The notes below the pieces were generated by a model. It was not told the DNA's origin. It saw only the letters and a list, made by a program, of their open reading frames with translations, and searched no databases. From Pristionchus mayeri (Eukaryota; Nematoda; Chromadorea; Rhabditida; Neodiplogasteridae): a DNA stretch of 64,000 bases. The position numbers and the translations under genes were made by a program. Below, in pieces: positions 1 to 11,614 of the stretch. The stretch spans positions 35,011,469 to 35,075,468 of the forward strand of contig BTRK01000005.1 in the NCBI GenBank assembly GCA_036245805.1, in the 5' to 3' direction. The first letter of the stretch is position 1; every line of letters starts with the position of its first letter.

Positions 1-111
1 TAACGAAAATTCGATTTTGCGATAGAAAGATAATAGTTTTTAAGAGCATTGACTCCATTACAGTGAATTGGCATGCATACACATTCATCAATGATTTAAA
101 ATACAATACAG

Positions 112-1549
112 GGTCAATGCTACCATCAGTTTGCGGAACTGGAGGCCTCATCGATGAAATGTTCATTTTTTTCAGTTTCAAAATATCAACACATTGTGTT
201 GAACAAATAGTCATATGTCTTGGCACTGTTTTCGTAAAATGCATTCTAGTTACAATCCAAGCTATTCGCTAGGGAGAATTATTGTATTCGTCGTTTAGGT
301 ACACCGAAATTACCAAATTCCTGGCGGGAGCTATGAGTGCCTGCTCTGTTCTCATCAATTTCATCGTCGCATTCAAAGTTGGTTTATGTTTGAGAATTGA
401 AGAAATGCGTCTTGCCATTATTTTGCATTGTTGTTGATTGGTCAGATTCCAGGTGCATTGCTTCGTGCGAAGACAGAATTCAGTGAAGAATTTCGGAGAA
501 GAGCCGAAGATTTCCTACAGACAATTGAAGTTCACAATAACCTGCCTCATCAAGGGGTACTGTATTAGAATTAAGGTTCGAGAAACGAGAGCAACATAGT
601 TGCCCACCACTGGCGGCGGCCTGTCATGCAGCGCGCACCCATGAGTAGGACGGTTATGGGGCAGCCGCAGGTGTTGGCAGTTATGTTTACCACGGTATCT
701 CCATGTCATGAATTGTGCGGCATGGAGATACTGTGGTATCGTTTCTCGACCACTAATAACGAAGCAAGACTATTTCCTTCAGACTGTGCACGCTCATTCT
801 CGATTCTTGCCCGCGAATCTATGGTGTCTACTTGCTATCCAAAAAGAACCTCATAGGCGTCGATCTTGATAGTGAGCAATACGGATAGGAATATGGGGGT
901 GTATCATTTTAGAACTGGCCAGTTTAGAAATCCCCGTTTTTTTACTCAGTAATGAATTTGAAACATATTTTTCACTCTCTGTAGAGTTGTAAAATTGTCA
1001 GTTCTTAAATGGTTCACGGAAATGATACAGGAACAACTAATTCGAATACAAATTAAATTATTCCAGATAGCGGCGTCGGCTCCTTCCTCTTTGCTTTCGT
1101 TGCGCTGAATGGAGTGATGAACGTCTTCGTATACGCTGGAGGACAGAAAGAGGTACAAGGCAAAATTGCGAAATTAGGGAAATTATCACTTTCCTAAATT
1201 CTCAACCAGTCTAGATAATTTGTAAAACGAGGAGACGATTACATGAATTTCGAACGCTATTCTCTCGGACACTCGGTCGAATACGAACCGAAAAAGTAGT
1301 ATTCTCCAGTGTTATTCATTCCCTCTGGCAAACAGATAAACAAACAAACATACCGGAATAAGCCACATTTTTATGATAACAATGGAAAATATTTAATTAA
1401 CATGATTTTTTTTCTATTTGCAGGTCCGACAGTCAATTCTCAACCTTTTCCGCATTAAAAATCCATTTGTTAAATCGGTAGATCCGGATAACCGAAAGCG
1501 CATTGCCATGTTGCGCCTGAAGATTGCTATGCAAGCCAGCCACTTTTAA
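112..1549 (+). CDS. 7TM chemoreceptor-like GPCR, 3' part (copy A)
   Basis: This is the 3' part of a nematode serpentine receptor; its 5' exons lie before the window. Exons read at about 112-170 (start GSMLPSVCGTGGLIDEMF), 299-377 (RYTEITKFLAGAMSACS), 453-556 (ends FTITCLIKG), 783-871 (LILDSCPRIYGVYLL), 1067-1152 (VGSFLFAFVALNGVMNVFVY) and 1424-1549 (ends KIAMQASHF, stop). Phases agree across the last five exons and match the next gene exon by exon, so it is a tandem paralogue of 2974-6040. The donor after the first visible exon could not be settled. The NVFVY segment sits where TM7 ends. Class is uncertain; srsx-like is my best guess, from the DRF motif of the paralogue. Presumably a plasma-membrane receptor of sensory neurons, by family. 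The 557-782 intron holds a hairpin element. Confidence 0.75.
571..752. mobile_element. Hairpin MITE-like element in receptor intron
   Basis: The ends are inverted copies: TTCGAGAAACGA on the left and TCGTTTCTCGA on the right. An inner pair, GGTATCTCCATG / CATGGAGATAC, lies near the right side. The same end sequence (gttcgagaaacga) borders other hairpins in this window, for example near 41660 and 42500. No coding capacity. It sits wholly inside the 557-782 intron of the receptor. Confidence 0.6.
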
Positions 1550-2973
1550 TGTTATCGTAGTATATTATTCTTATAACTAATTGCTCATGTGCATCAGGAC
1601 AAAATATGGAAAGGAAAGTAGCTACGCAAGAAAGCAATTGTATTATGATATCGCGAATAAATTTCCATGTTTTTGGGGTTTCAACACAAATATCAATCCG
1701 CCAGATTAAATACCATACAATTCGCAATACTACACACAATTCGAGAGTGCGTGCCTATTTTGCCAAATTCTTTTATGTCGATTGATCACTTGCCACAGGA
1801 GAATAGCTAGTCCTAATGCTTCACGAAAATGGCGTTGAATCGTAATTTTGTAACGAAAATTGTGCGACAACCTGAAAAATATACATTAGCTTCATAATAT
1901 TTAGTATCGCAAGGCGATGTGATTCATTCATTCATTCTTTCATTCATTTATTCCGTTAGGGTTAGGGTGCAATAAAAAAACATGAGGATGTGCAATAAAC
2001 GGATGTATTCTGTCCTTTGTAATCTTGGACCCCTCTCGTCGTAACTTCAGAAGACGACAGTTCGGGTTTCCGAAGACCGATACGACAGTTGAATCATTTT
2101 TGAGATGTATTCAATGATCTACCTATATTTTTTTTGTTTTCCCACTTATATTTTTTTGAAAAATTGTATTGTATGGAAAGGCTTCGACCCCAGTGAACAC
2201 GATTATATCGTGTTCCAAGGGAGGGTGAAGCAAAGATTTGAGGATTTGACTAGGAGACTTGGAACGAAACATGCCTTAACATTGAACGCTTAAGGGAGGA
2301 GTAAAGGCAAACGCGCACCCGGTTGAAATGTGTATCAATTAGAGGAGAACTATCTTCAAGTCGCGCGTTCTCTCGCTCGTTGCCTGAGCTTTCCCTGATT
2401 TGGATCCCCGCCAACTACCGATAGCTCTGTTCGAAATGGAGATATCAATGTGAAAATTTCGGAGCGTCTTATCGTTGGGGGGGATCTAGGCCATGCATAT
2501 TAATGCATTAAACATTGAATTTTGACTTTGCTCCTCCTTTAAGACTGTCATATTTCTCTTGTTTTGCCTACTCACTCTTGATATGTGTTGTTATTGACAG
2601 AAGTACGGCATTCAGGTATATCCTACCATTTGTTTGTATTTTCGCGGGAAAAAGAAATGCAACGATCACATAAATAGGGTGCAGATATTGGGAACTCACG
2701 CGACGTGTCTCATGATATTCCCATTTATCTATTTGTTTGCGTGACAGAATAAGGAGTTCATTTGTAGTCGTGCACACCAACGTACACAACAAATATTACT
2801 TAAAGTCCTCCCATCCTGAGGCGGTTTGTTGAAAGAGATTCAGACCAGAAACAACCGTTATCTTAGGAAGTACCCCTTCCCTTCCCATTCTAGACAGTAT
2901 TTTGCGAGCATTGCTACCTGCTCTAAATCCCTCTTCCAGTTACATTCCATCAGTAGTCCCCCAGCTAAAAGCA
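1550..2973. other. Intergenic region between the two receptor copies
   Basis: No gene recognised. It contains a CATT-rich simple repeat at about 1922-1952. A stretch at 2826-2973 is open in the frame of exon 1 of the next gene but lacks an upstream ATG. Confidence 0.5.
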
Positions 2974-5900
2974 ATGGACGTGTATTCCCTTGCTCCTATG
3001 AAGGCTTGCACGAAGAATTGGATGGACATCTATAAGCAACTGCTTGCAGTTCCCATTGGAGGTGAGAGTAGAATTTGAAATGTTGCTCAAAAAGAAAGAC
3101 TACCTCGACATTCCTCGAGGAAGTATGCACATTGATAGAAAGTCTAAAGTAAATGGGCTGGTAACAATAAACATGTGTGATGTAATCACATCTGCTAAGC
3201 GTCTATTTATCAAACAAAAACCATTACCACCAGGAGCTTCATGGGCGCTGAACGCTCTTCTACTCGTTGCCATCCTCCGCAATCGACGACTCCGGTCGAT
3301 GAGGGAGTACTGGATGACGATGGCACTCGCTTTTGCTGACTTTAGTGAAGGTTGGAAGTTTTTTTGTATTTATAAAAAAATGTTCGACTTAGAAAATCTA
3401 TATTCCGTATTTGCTCAATAAGCTTGGTTTTACATATGAACTATATTTGCCATGACGCATTCATTTGTGTAACATCGTAGTGACATCAAATTTACAAATT
3501 CCGCACAAAATTAACTTCAGGTTTTGCCTCTTTCATCGGCGCACACTACAGACAGCCCTTCGAATACAGTGACATAGCTTGCAATGAGTATACGGTGCTC
3601 CTTCGCTAATTAACTATTTTTTAGTTAACGTGCCATTTAGACGCCACTCCGATGCATGACCCTGCCTCACAACGTCATTTGGAGGTAAGCTTCGACAATC
3701 ATTTGACATGCAGAAAATGGTAACTAGTTCGTATGATTTATACAATTGTTCTAATTCGACAAATTGCCAAAATTGCAATATCATTCATCTTCATTCAGTT
3801 ATAGGCTGTGAATTTCGTGGAAATCCACATTCGCATTTTCCAGGTGGTCTGAACCAGCGACGGCCTTTATGCTCGTCGCAACAGCTCTCGATCGATTCAT
3901 CGCCATTTCATATCCGACATTCTACTTCGTGTGAGTAATATCATATATTGTTGAACTAATAAAATATCACTCCTAAAACAACGGAAAAAATGACTCTTAT
4001 TTGGACTTTACAAAACTTATTGACAGATTTTAACTCTAAGTTATGTAAGGATGTTCAGCAAAGGCAATCGCGTAGTGATCTCATTGATCGGCATCGCCTA
4101 TGGAATCGCCGCTCTGTGCTTCCTCTACGCATGGATTATGCCGGTTGAGCCGCAAATTGCGGGTGAGATCCCTTTACTTTTGTAGACAGACAATGATTCC
4201 ATAGCGGCGAAAAGTGCATAAGTTCGAATTGAATAAGAACACAGCATCCAATTAATTTCCAGGGTCAATGCTACCAGCTGTGTGCCTAACGGAAGGTCTC
4301 ATAGACGAAATGTTTGTTTACTTACTAAATGGTTAAAACAGTTATTTGCGTTGCACAAATAGTTATTAATCGTGTCGAAAGAGGTTGCAACATTATGTTA
4401 TGCCGGTTGAGCTGCAAATTGCGGGTGAGATCCCTTTACTTTTGTAGACAGACAATGATTCCATAGCGGCGAAAAGTGCATAAGTTCGAACTGAATAACA
4501 ACACAGCATCCAATTAATTTCCAGGGTCAATGCTACCAGCTATGTGCCTAACGAAAGGTCTCATAGACGAAATGTTTGTTTACTTACTAAATGGTTAAAA
4601 CAGTTATTTGCGTTGCACAAATAGTTATTAATCGTGTCGAAAGAGGTTGCAACATTATGTGGCTCTTCGTTTTATTCGATATATAAAATCAATGCTATTT
4701 TCTTTTCAAATACTTTTCGTGTTTGATGTTGGACGTTAAGATACACGGAAATCACCAAATACATTGCGGGAGCTATGAGTGCGTGTTCCGTAGCCATCAA
4801 TTTCATCGTCGCATTCAAAGTTGGTTTGATTTTTGACGCGTTAGTCGATTATATGAGATAAGCAACTCTTTTCTACTTTTTAAAGCTATATTTTGTGGTT
4901 GTATGCAATGCACATTCACATTTCAGGTTCTTCTCTTCATGCGAAGGCAGAAAGTGAGGAAATACACAGAGGAACCGAATATTTCGAAAAGAGAATTGAA
5001 ATTCACAATCACCTCCCTAATCAAGGGGTACTATCAAACTGAATCAAGCTATGGAATGTGGTGTTATCATTGCAAACGACTGCTTAGTACGGCATTTTTT
5101 TTTGAAACATATTCGAACATTGAAAAAGCCGCATGAAAATATATTTTTATTATACGTGTAATTCAGATTGATCACGCTCCTTCTCGATTCGTCTATGCGA
5201 CTCTATGGAGTATATCTCATAGTCCAGGAGAACCTTACCGGAGCCGATCTTGAAAGTGAGAAATAATGAACTTCAGCTTATCCCGGAATCCCTTCAGTCC
5301 CTTCAGTTCCTTCAGTCCCTTCTTATCCCTTCAGTATCGGCTTGGACCCGGTATATCAAGGCAAATATAATGGTCTTGTAGATCGGTTTAGGAAAGACTT
5401 GGACAAGAACGAAAATAATTCGAATACAAATGATATTCTAGCAGATAGAGTCGGTTCTTTCGTCTTTGTTTTCGTCGCGATGAACGGAGCGCTGAACGTC
5501 TTCGTGTATGCCAGAGGACAGAAAGAGGTTAGAGACAATTTAGATGCTAATTTGTATCCACTCTCCTTTTCACTACTTCTCGAGAATTAAACCGTGAGAA
5601 TTTCTTTGATGAAAGCGTGGGAAAATTCGATATGGTGCCCGATTGAGTGTTTTTAGCTTTGTGAACAAGTTTTTGATGCCAACATTCCATACTTAAAAGA
5701 TCCGCATAAGGCCATTCATCCATTAGTTTTTACCTTTCATAAAAAATTGACGTCAATCGATTGCTCAACTTTTGAAATAAAAAATATTTGCCCATAACGG
5801 ATTTCCATCTGATTTCCATCTAATGTTAGAGTAAACGCACCCGGTTTGCTTCGTCCAAAAATACAACAGTTACATGTCAACAGTTACAATACAACAGTTA

Positions 5901-6040
5901 CAATGCAACAGGTCCGTCAGGCGATTCTGTCTCTGTTCCGCATTGGCAATCCCTTCCTCCCATCGGTGGACCATCCGGAGAACCGAAAGCGCATCGCCAT
6001 GTTGCGCATGAAGATTGCTATGCAAGCCAGACACTTTTAA
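2974..6040 (+). CDS. 7TM chemoreceptor-like GPCR (copy B)
   Basis: Twelve exons fit by splice signal and phase: 2974-3061, 3234-3350, 3521-3594, 3641-3684, 3844-3930, 4050-4162, 4263-about 4330, 4741-4819, 4927-5027, 5167-5255, 5445-5527, 5912-6040. The exon 7 to 8 junction is unresolved because a 262-bp tandem duplication (4136-4659) repeats the end of exon 6 and all of exon 7. Visible marks are a Cys before TM3 (RCMTLPHN), the TM3-end motif ALDRFIAISYP (a DRY analogue), TM5 near GAMSACSVAINFIVAF, a basic loop (FMRRQKVRKY) and TM7 NGALNVFVYARGQKEV. The C-terminus (KIAMQARHF) matches copy A. It is expected to be a plasma-membrane chemoreceptor; srsx-like class is likely but not proven. The start ATG gives only a short N-terminus before TM1 (LNALLLVAIL), normal for these families. 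Confidence 0.75.
4136..4659. repeat. 262-bp direct tandem duplication, two copies
   Basis: Copy 1 is 4136-4397 and copy 2 is 4398-4659, with a handful of substitutions (for example gagccgcaa/gagctgcaa and acggaagg/acgaaagg). Each unit holds the 3' end of receptor exon 6 with its donor, the intron, and exon 7. The mature message could include, skip or duplicate that exon. Confidence 0.92.
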
Positions 6041-6091
6041 ATGCTATCGTTGCAGTAGTAGTGTTGTAATAACTATTTCCCCGAGCAATGT

Positions 6092-6176
6092 TCTGACTCT
6101 CCTCATATCACACACTCTCTCACCGCTTAGAAAAAGGGAGATAGCATGAGACTTGGAGAGAGTCAGACTATTACTC
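6092..6176. repeat. Palindromic hairpin, gagtcaga-end subtype
   Basis: Arms are ctgactctc / gagagagtcag, flanked by attgctc-like sequence, in the 6041-6573 intergenic stretch. It shares ends and core (cacactctctc) with 46083-46176 and 56905-56993. Nothing else was recognised between 6041 and 6573. Confidence 0.6.
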
Positions 6177-6573
6177 ATTTCCCCCATATATATACTCACA
6201 AATTCTGGATAGGCCAGCCGCTACGCAAGAATTGTATTATAGTATTCGTCTGTCGGAAACTTCTGATTGGGAAATTTATCAGTCAAACGCTTCCCATCTC
6301 ATTCAATGATTGTCTCCCATGATTTTAATTAAGCGGCGAAAGATAATTTACATTTGCATGTCGAATTGATCGATTAAGGAAGGTATAACATCTTGTGAAA
6401 ATTTACATCTTGAGATAGAGATTTTTTTTTTAAATTTTGAGATTGGACACATATCGAGATTCATTCGAAATGTTAAACCGATTCAAAATTCAACTTTGTC
6501 TCGCCTTTTGTCTCTTGTTTTGTCTATGTTGGGAGCAGACAGTTCCATTAGAAATTATATTGCACTTTATTTA

Positions 6574-8505
6574 TTAATTAAGTTCCGGTGATTCACAACC
6601 GAGTGAGGATACGCCCGACTCTTCGGTGCTTGCGGTTCTCCAGTACTCGACGAATGATCTTCTCAGGTTTTCTTGCCACAATTCCCTGGGCATGTCCATT
6701 GGACAAATCTCGTTGTAGTCCCTGTCGGGAGTCACGGAGCTCCTTCTGTCGCCGCTTCTCGAAAGTGCTCGTAAGATCCTGGAAAAATATTCTGTGATTG
6801 CGATCTCATTTTGTTCGATATCGACATGATTCAGTATTTTGAGTGTCTATGATTTTGATAGAAGTGTATGGGCTATTTATGGACGCAAAAAGCTGAGGGC
6901 TCACTCTCGTCATTTTTCTCTCTCACCGGTTGACCGGTCGAGAGAATTCGGTAAATGAAGATAGTAGTGACTCTTCAGCTTCGGCAACAATAAATGGCCC
7001 ATTAGGGCTTATATATTTGCCCCTTACATGAGAAGAGCGAGAACACAGAAAACGAAGAAGAAAACGACAATTGGAACGTCGACTGTCCATCTGAAAGTAT
7101 CGATGATTACAGATACTAAACGAAGTTAAGTTATTATCAGAGTAATTCTGAGAGAATTGAGATATTCCTTGTAGTGTCCGTACAGCAAAAAACTAACCTA
7201 TGCTGAAAATGTGTCCCTAGCGGTACTTTTTCACGTAGATCACGAAAATCGACCTTAGGAAGCGGTACCTCTGACCTCTCATTTCCTGTAGCGCGCCTCA
7301 ACGTCGAGGTCGGTTTTTCTATATTGTGAACGGCTGCTCCAAACCCCGTACATCTATAGTAATTCTGAAAGATCTCGATGAGATAAGCATTTTTCCTGTT
7401 GAAAGTGAAGGGCTAGCTCATCTGCGATAACAATTACGGTCATTTGAAAGATCATAATTGATGCCCTGATAATACGGTGTCCGAAAACAATCCAATTCTC
7501 TTTTCATTCGATTCCTCGTGCAATTTTACCCCTGCGCGCAAATTTAAATAAAAATCGGGTGTGATATATGGAACGAAATTTTCGAAAGAATATAGCGAAG
7601 TCGAAATTTTTTGGCCAAAAAATACGATTTTTTATTCCTACAATTTTTCTTTCGCGTTTTGGTGAGGAGATATGTGCATATTCGTATTCTACGGGTCGAA
7701 ATACATCAGAAAAAAATTAATTCGGCTTATTCTGAGATTATCGATTTTTGGCCTTAAAATCATCGAAAAATCCTTGTTTCTGAGGTCAAAAATCGATAAT
7801 CTCAGAATAAGCCGAATTAATTTTTTTTCTGGTGTATTTTGACCCGTAGAAAACGAATATGCACATATCTCCTCACCAAAACGTGAAAGAAAAATTGTAG
7901 GAATAAAAAATCGTATTTTTTTGCCAAAAATTTTCGATTTCGCTATATTCTTTCGAAAATTTCGTTCCATATACCACACCCGATTTTCATTTAAATTTGC
8001 GCGCAGGGGTAAAATTGCACGAGAAATCGAATGAAAAGAAAATTGGATTGTTATCGGACACCGTATTATCAGGGCATCAATTTTGAACACTCAAATGACC
8101 GTAATTTTTTTCGCAGATGAGCTAGCCCTTCACTTCCAACAGGAAAAATGTTTATCTCATCGAGATATTTCAGAATTACTATAGATGCACGGGGTTTGAA
8201 GCAGCCGTTCACAATATAGAAAAACCGACCTCAACGTTGAAGCGCGCTACAGGAAATGAGAGGTCAGAGATACCGCTTCCTAAGGTCGATTTTCGTGATC
8301 TACGTGAAAAAGTACCCCTAGGGACACATTTTCAGCATAGGTTAGTTTTTCGTTATACGGACGTATCTCGGTTCTCTCAGATTTCCTCTGTTATGTTCTG
8401 CCTGATTATCCAAGTAGCTTTCACGTTTCATAAACCAAATTATTACCTGGTATCCAACAAATTTGAATCGTCAGGTCGACTGGTTACGGGAAGGTAGATG
8501 TGCAT
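6574..8505 (-). CDS. Small single-pass membrane protein, paralogue 1 of 3
   Basis: Three exons on the minus strand: 8447-8505, 7028-7090 and 6574-6778. Both introns have GT-AG ends and phase 2 junctions, as in paralogues 2 and 3. Exon 1 encodes a short polar N-terminus (MHIYLPVTSRPDDSNLLDTR). Exon 2 encodes one hydrophobic helix (VPIVVFFFVFCVLALLM). Exon 3 encodes a charged tail with ELWQENLRRSFVEYW and the end SLGCESPELN. The total is about 108 residues with no cleavable signal peptide, so probably a type II or III single-span protein. I do not recognise the family. Intron 1 is greatly enlarged by a 1.2-kb foldback and intron 2 holds a short hairpin (about 6895-6975). Confidence 0.7.
6895..6975. 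repeat. Palindromic hairpin in intron 2 of paralogue 1
   Basis: An imperfect inverted repeat around the core ctctctcaccggttgaccggtcgagag; the ends read ctctcgtcatttt / gtaaatgaagatag. It belongs to the dispersed hairpin family (core like 26858-26962). Confidence 0.5.
7148..8385. mobile_element. 1.2-kb foldback (long inverted-repeat) element
   Basis: Two arms of roughly 600 bp are near-perfect reverse complements, meeting at a loop of about 30 nt near 7757-7785. Outer ends pair as attctgagagaattgagata with the complement of 8360-8385. No transposase-like frame; open frames inside are by-products of the palindrome. The element lies entirely in intron 1 of the small membrane-protein gene 6574-8505, between the donor at 8446 and exon 2 at 7090. 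Confidence 0.85.
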
Positions 8506-10069
8506 GTGAGCGAAGAAAACGAGTTAAAGAAGATTATATTGACTATGCTAGCCGAGCTCCGCTCGCTACGGGTAAACCATGGGGAATTTGGTTGGGAATG
8601 AATTTACACAATTTTCTGGGAGTTCTAGCCAAAAATGGGAGAATTTTGAGCGAATGTGTTTTGCACTCTAGACGCGCCGGGTTAGGCTGTTGCAGTACTC
8701 TAATACACGCTAGGACACTTTCCGACAACTCCCCATCACTTTCCGGCCAAGCAAAAAATGCTGCAAAAGATTTGCATCCGGTGGGATCCGAACCCGAGCC
8801 GTTGACGGTGCCTTTTCCCACTGCGCTACGCTTAAACCTAAATATATTAAAAGATCAAATAGCCTATCCGAACCGTCTCAGCGAGAGCTACACAGTGGTA
8901 TATAACTTGACTCACAACTCGAACAAATAAAGGAGCGAGATCAGAAAATGTGTTTTCCGGGCACCAACATCTCTCCACTAAAATGTTGATATCTCCCTTC
9001 AACGTTGACCTACCGAGATGGCTTTGGTCTCATTCAAAAGATCGGCGTTTTCTACATAAGAAATCACTTTCAATCGGTACTTCCAAAGGCCTCTTCTATA
9101 AATGCCGCGGGCGAGAATGCGATTTCGAAAAAAGGCGAAACTTTGACCCGCCGTATTTCGCTTCAACGACGTCCTAGAAGGTCGTCCTTTGAGCGAGTTG
9201 CTTAGAAAAGTTTTTGCACCGGATTATTTCGACGAGATCTACAAATTTCTCAACAGAAGCGAAGCTCCAACTCCAAAGAGAAAAAAGTTACAGGCGCAAA
9301 ACGGCGAAAAATGCGAGTATTCCAACTTTGGAGCCGATTTTGACCTACCTACAGTAATCCAATCGATTCGGTCTCAACATGAAAAAGATGCGCCGTCATC
9401 TCAAGTACCTTACTTTATTAAATGCCGAAAGTTTTCCCCAAACCCCCCGACCTGCCCATGAACTTTGCTTCGAGCCGTCAATTTTCAGTCAGTCGATTGT
9501 TTATAGTGGGGTCGAACCTATGAACTGAAAGCTTCGTTTTTCCCGCAAGTTATGAATTTTCAATAAGGAGTGAGTAACAGCTTCGCGTTCTCAGTTGCCC
9601 AGCAACCGGTGCGAATTGTTATGCCAGGATAATTGACCAGAAGGACGGGAGGAAGGTCGTTGGTGGTGCTTTCACGGAATATTATCTAGGTACGTGAGAA
9701 CGCATCTCGTTAGCTCGAATAATGTACTTTCCAGGCGATTCGATTTTCAAATTAGAAGGGGACGATTTAATTCTGAGAGGTACATAAATGATTTATGGGA
9801 GTGTCACATTTCTGCAACGAAGTTGCACGAATTGGCATAACGAACTTGGACATCTCGGGAGCTAGCTCAAATAGAAGCGCAAAGGAGAAACATGTAATCC
9901 ACAGAAAATGCATGCACGATCGAATATCAAAATGTTCAGTCTTCCGTTTTCCCTTGCCAATTTGCGTTCACTGCTGTTGGTAGTACAAAGATTTACGTTC
10001 CATTGTAAAATTCAATAGAATTAAATGATTTATCACTCCATATGATTCACGCTCAGATTAGTACAGAAC
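8506..10069. other. Intergenic region between membrane-protein paralogues 1 and 2
   Basis: No gene could be supported apart from the tRNA-like sequence. The stretch 8940-9460 is open in several frames but shows no splice-consistent model or recognisable motif; it has the look of a degenerate repeat. Confidence 0.4.
8769..8838 (-). pseudogene. tRNA-like sequence (degenerate tRNA or SINE head)
   Basis: On the minus strand an A-box-like TAGCGCAGTGG and a B-box-like GGTTCGGATCC lie at tRNA spacing. The acceptor stem pairs poorly and the anticodon arm is shortened, so it is not a working tRNA. It may be a tRNA-derived SINE or pseudogene. Confidence 0.5.
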
Positions 10070-10638
10070 TTATTCATCTCTATTTGAATGCCAGTACGCG
10101 ACAAATGATCTTCTGAGGTCTTCTTTCCACGGTTCTCTGGGTTGTTCTATGGGACGAGGCTTGCTGATGGGGGTCCTGTCGTTTGTTGAGGGACTCCATT
10201 CATCAAATCCCATTCGTCTCAACTTCCATTGCGAAAGAGTTCGGATTATCCTGTAAAAACAATTATGTCAGCTAACGAGGCACTTGTGAGAGTATTTTTA
10301 GAGCCAAGAGCTAGAAAATAGTATGAAAAGGCGCTAACAAGGTTCTCCAAATGCTGACGCAAAAATACTGTCATTCCTTAGATAGAAGATGAGATATTTC
10401 TTAATTAGCCTTATTTTCAAAAGCAAAAATGCGAAATAATTACATGAAGAGAGCGAGAATACAGAAGACGAAGAAGCAAATGACAATTGCGACATCGAGT
10501 GTAGATCTGAACAAGTTTGTTTAAACTTATTTGCTCTCAAAACATCCCGGTTTCTACCCGCCCCGCAAAAAAATATTACCTGAGCTCTACCAAATTCGGT
10601 TCGTCAGGTTGAGGCGTTGATGGATGGTGTAGATGCAT
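10070..10638 (-). CDS. Small single-pass membrane protein, paralogue 2 of 3
   Basis: Exons 10580-10638, 10444-10506 and 10070-10250, with the same lengths for exons 1 and 2 (59 and 63 nt) and the same phases as paralogue 1. N-terminus MHLHHPSTPQPDEPNL; helix VAIVICFFVFCILALFM; tail with SQWKLRRMGFDEWSPS, EPWKEDLRRSFVAYW and the early end SNRDE. The tail is about 9 residues shorter than in paralogue 1 because the SGVSSLGCESPE ending is missing. The charged KEDLRRSF(V/E)xYW block is the best conserved part of the family and is presumably functional. No known domain recognised. Confidence 0.7.
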
Positions 10639-11182
10639 GTGATTGGTCGCTGAGAGCTTCAAGACAAAGTGAAGGCTAGATTCCCGCCTTGCCTGAACGC
10701 TTCAAGTTACATTTGATTATAGCAAAAACGAGAGCATGTGCTTGCATAACAAAGAAAATCAATGAGAATAGAAGCTCGTTTTCTTCACAAGTAACGATGA
10801 GAAGCGAATAACAAAGTCGCTATCCTATCTGCACAGAGGCAATATACAGTGGGAATATTAATGCCGAGCAAACAGATCATCAAACACCGCAAAATCTTCT
10901 AATAATGAGAAAATCTCAGAGACCACAGCAAATTGATCGGGTTGTGTGCGCAGATGCGAGAAGGGAATGCTGTAGCTTTCGCTTCTACTAACGAGCAGCG
11001 AACGATGGAAATGTATGCTGCAATCAATGCCGGAACCTTACCAGGCTACAACACTCACTGGTTTCTTGCCGAATACAATGTAAACATAAAAACAATACTT
11101 TGGAATGTAGTTTGGTCATCTCAGCAGTATCCTGTCTCACGGGACAGCAGTGGTCGCTTCTAAATTATTGATAAATCGCATG

Positions 11183-11393
11183 CCATTGACGGGTACTAGG
11201 TCGAACGATCACCGTCTGATGGTAACGTACTGGATGTTAACCACAAAATGGACTCATCTGTAGAACTTTCACAGTAGGTTCCCAAAGTGCAAAAAACGAT
11301 TCTGTGAAAGTTCTACAGAAGGGTTCATTTTTGGTTATCATCCAGTTTTGGTTATCATCCGACGGTGACCTAGTGCCCATTGACAAGCTTGCC
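11183..11393. repeat. About 210-bp inverted repeat between paralogues 2 and 3
   Basis: The left arm (gccattgacgggtactaggtc...atcaccgtc) pairs with the right arm (gacggtgacctagtgcccattgac). Inner arms contain gtagaactttcacag / ctgtgaaagttctac. A non-coding foldback. The inner agaactttcacag motif also occurs in the 47838-47943 repeat. Confidence 0.7.
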
Positions 11394-11614
11394 TTTTATG
11401 CTCGATGGGCACTCGTGTACCAATTTTGAAGAGCCGAATAACTAAGCCTCAGAATCTGACGATGAGCAAATATCGGGTACATATTCGAGATCCATTCAAA
11501 ATTGTTCACACCGGTTCAAAATTCAGCATTTCCTCGTCCTTTGGTGTCTTGTTTTTGTATCTGCTAGGAGTAGACATTTATGGGTGCATTCCATTCAAAA
11601 TTATATTACACTTT

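Noticed and set aside
1956..1970. Short ttagggttaggg stretch resembling a telomere repeat
   Set aside because: Only two units, and nematode telomeres are TTAGGC; chance or unrelated simple sequence.
7689..8090. 133-codon minus-strand frame
   Set aside because: It lies inside the long palindrome; the frame is a by-product of AT-rich mirrored arms and has no domain.
8769..8838. Possible functional tRNA
   Set aside because: The acceptor stem does not pair well and the anticodon arm is too short; kept only as a tRNA-like sequence.
9189..9461. 90-codon frame with a plausible-looking protein
   Set aside because: No acceptor-supported start, no signal peptide or motif, and it lies in a repeat-like region.
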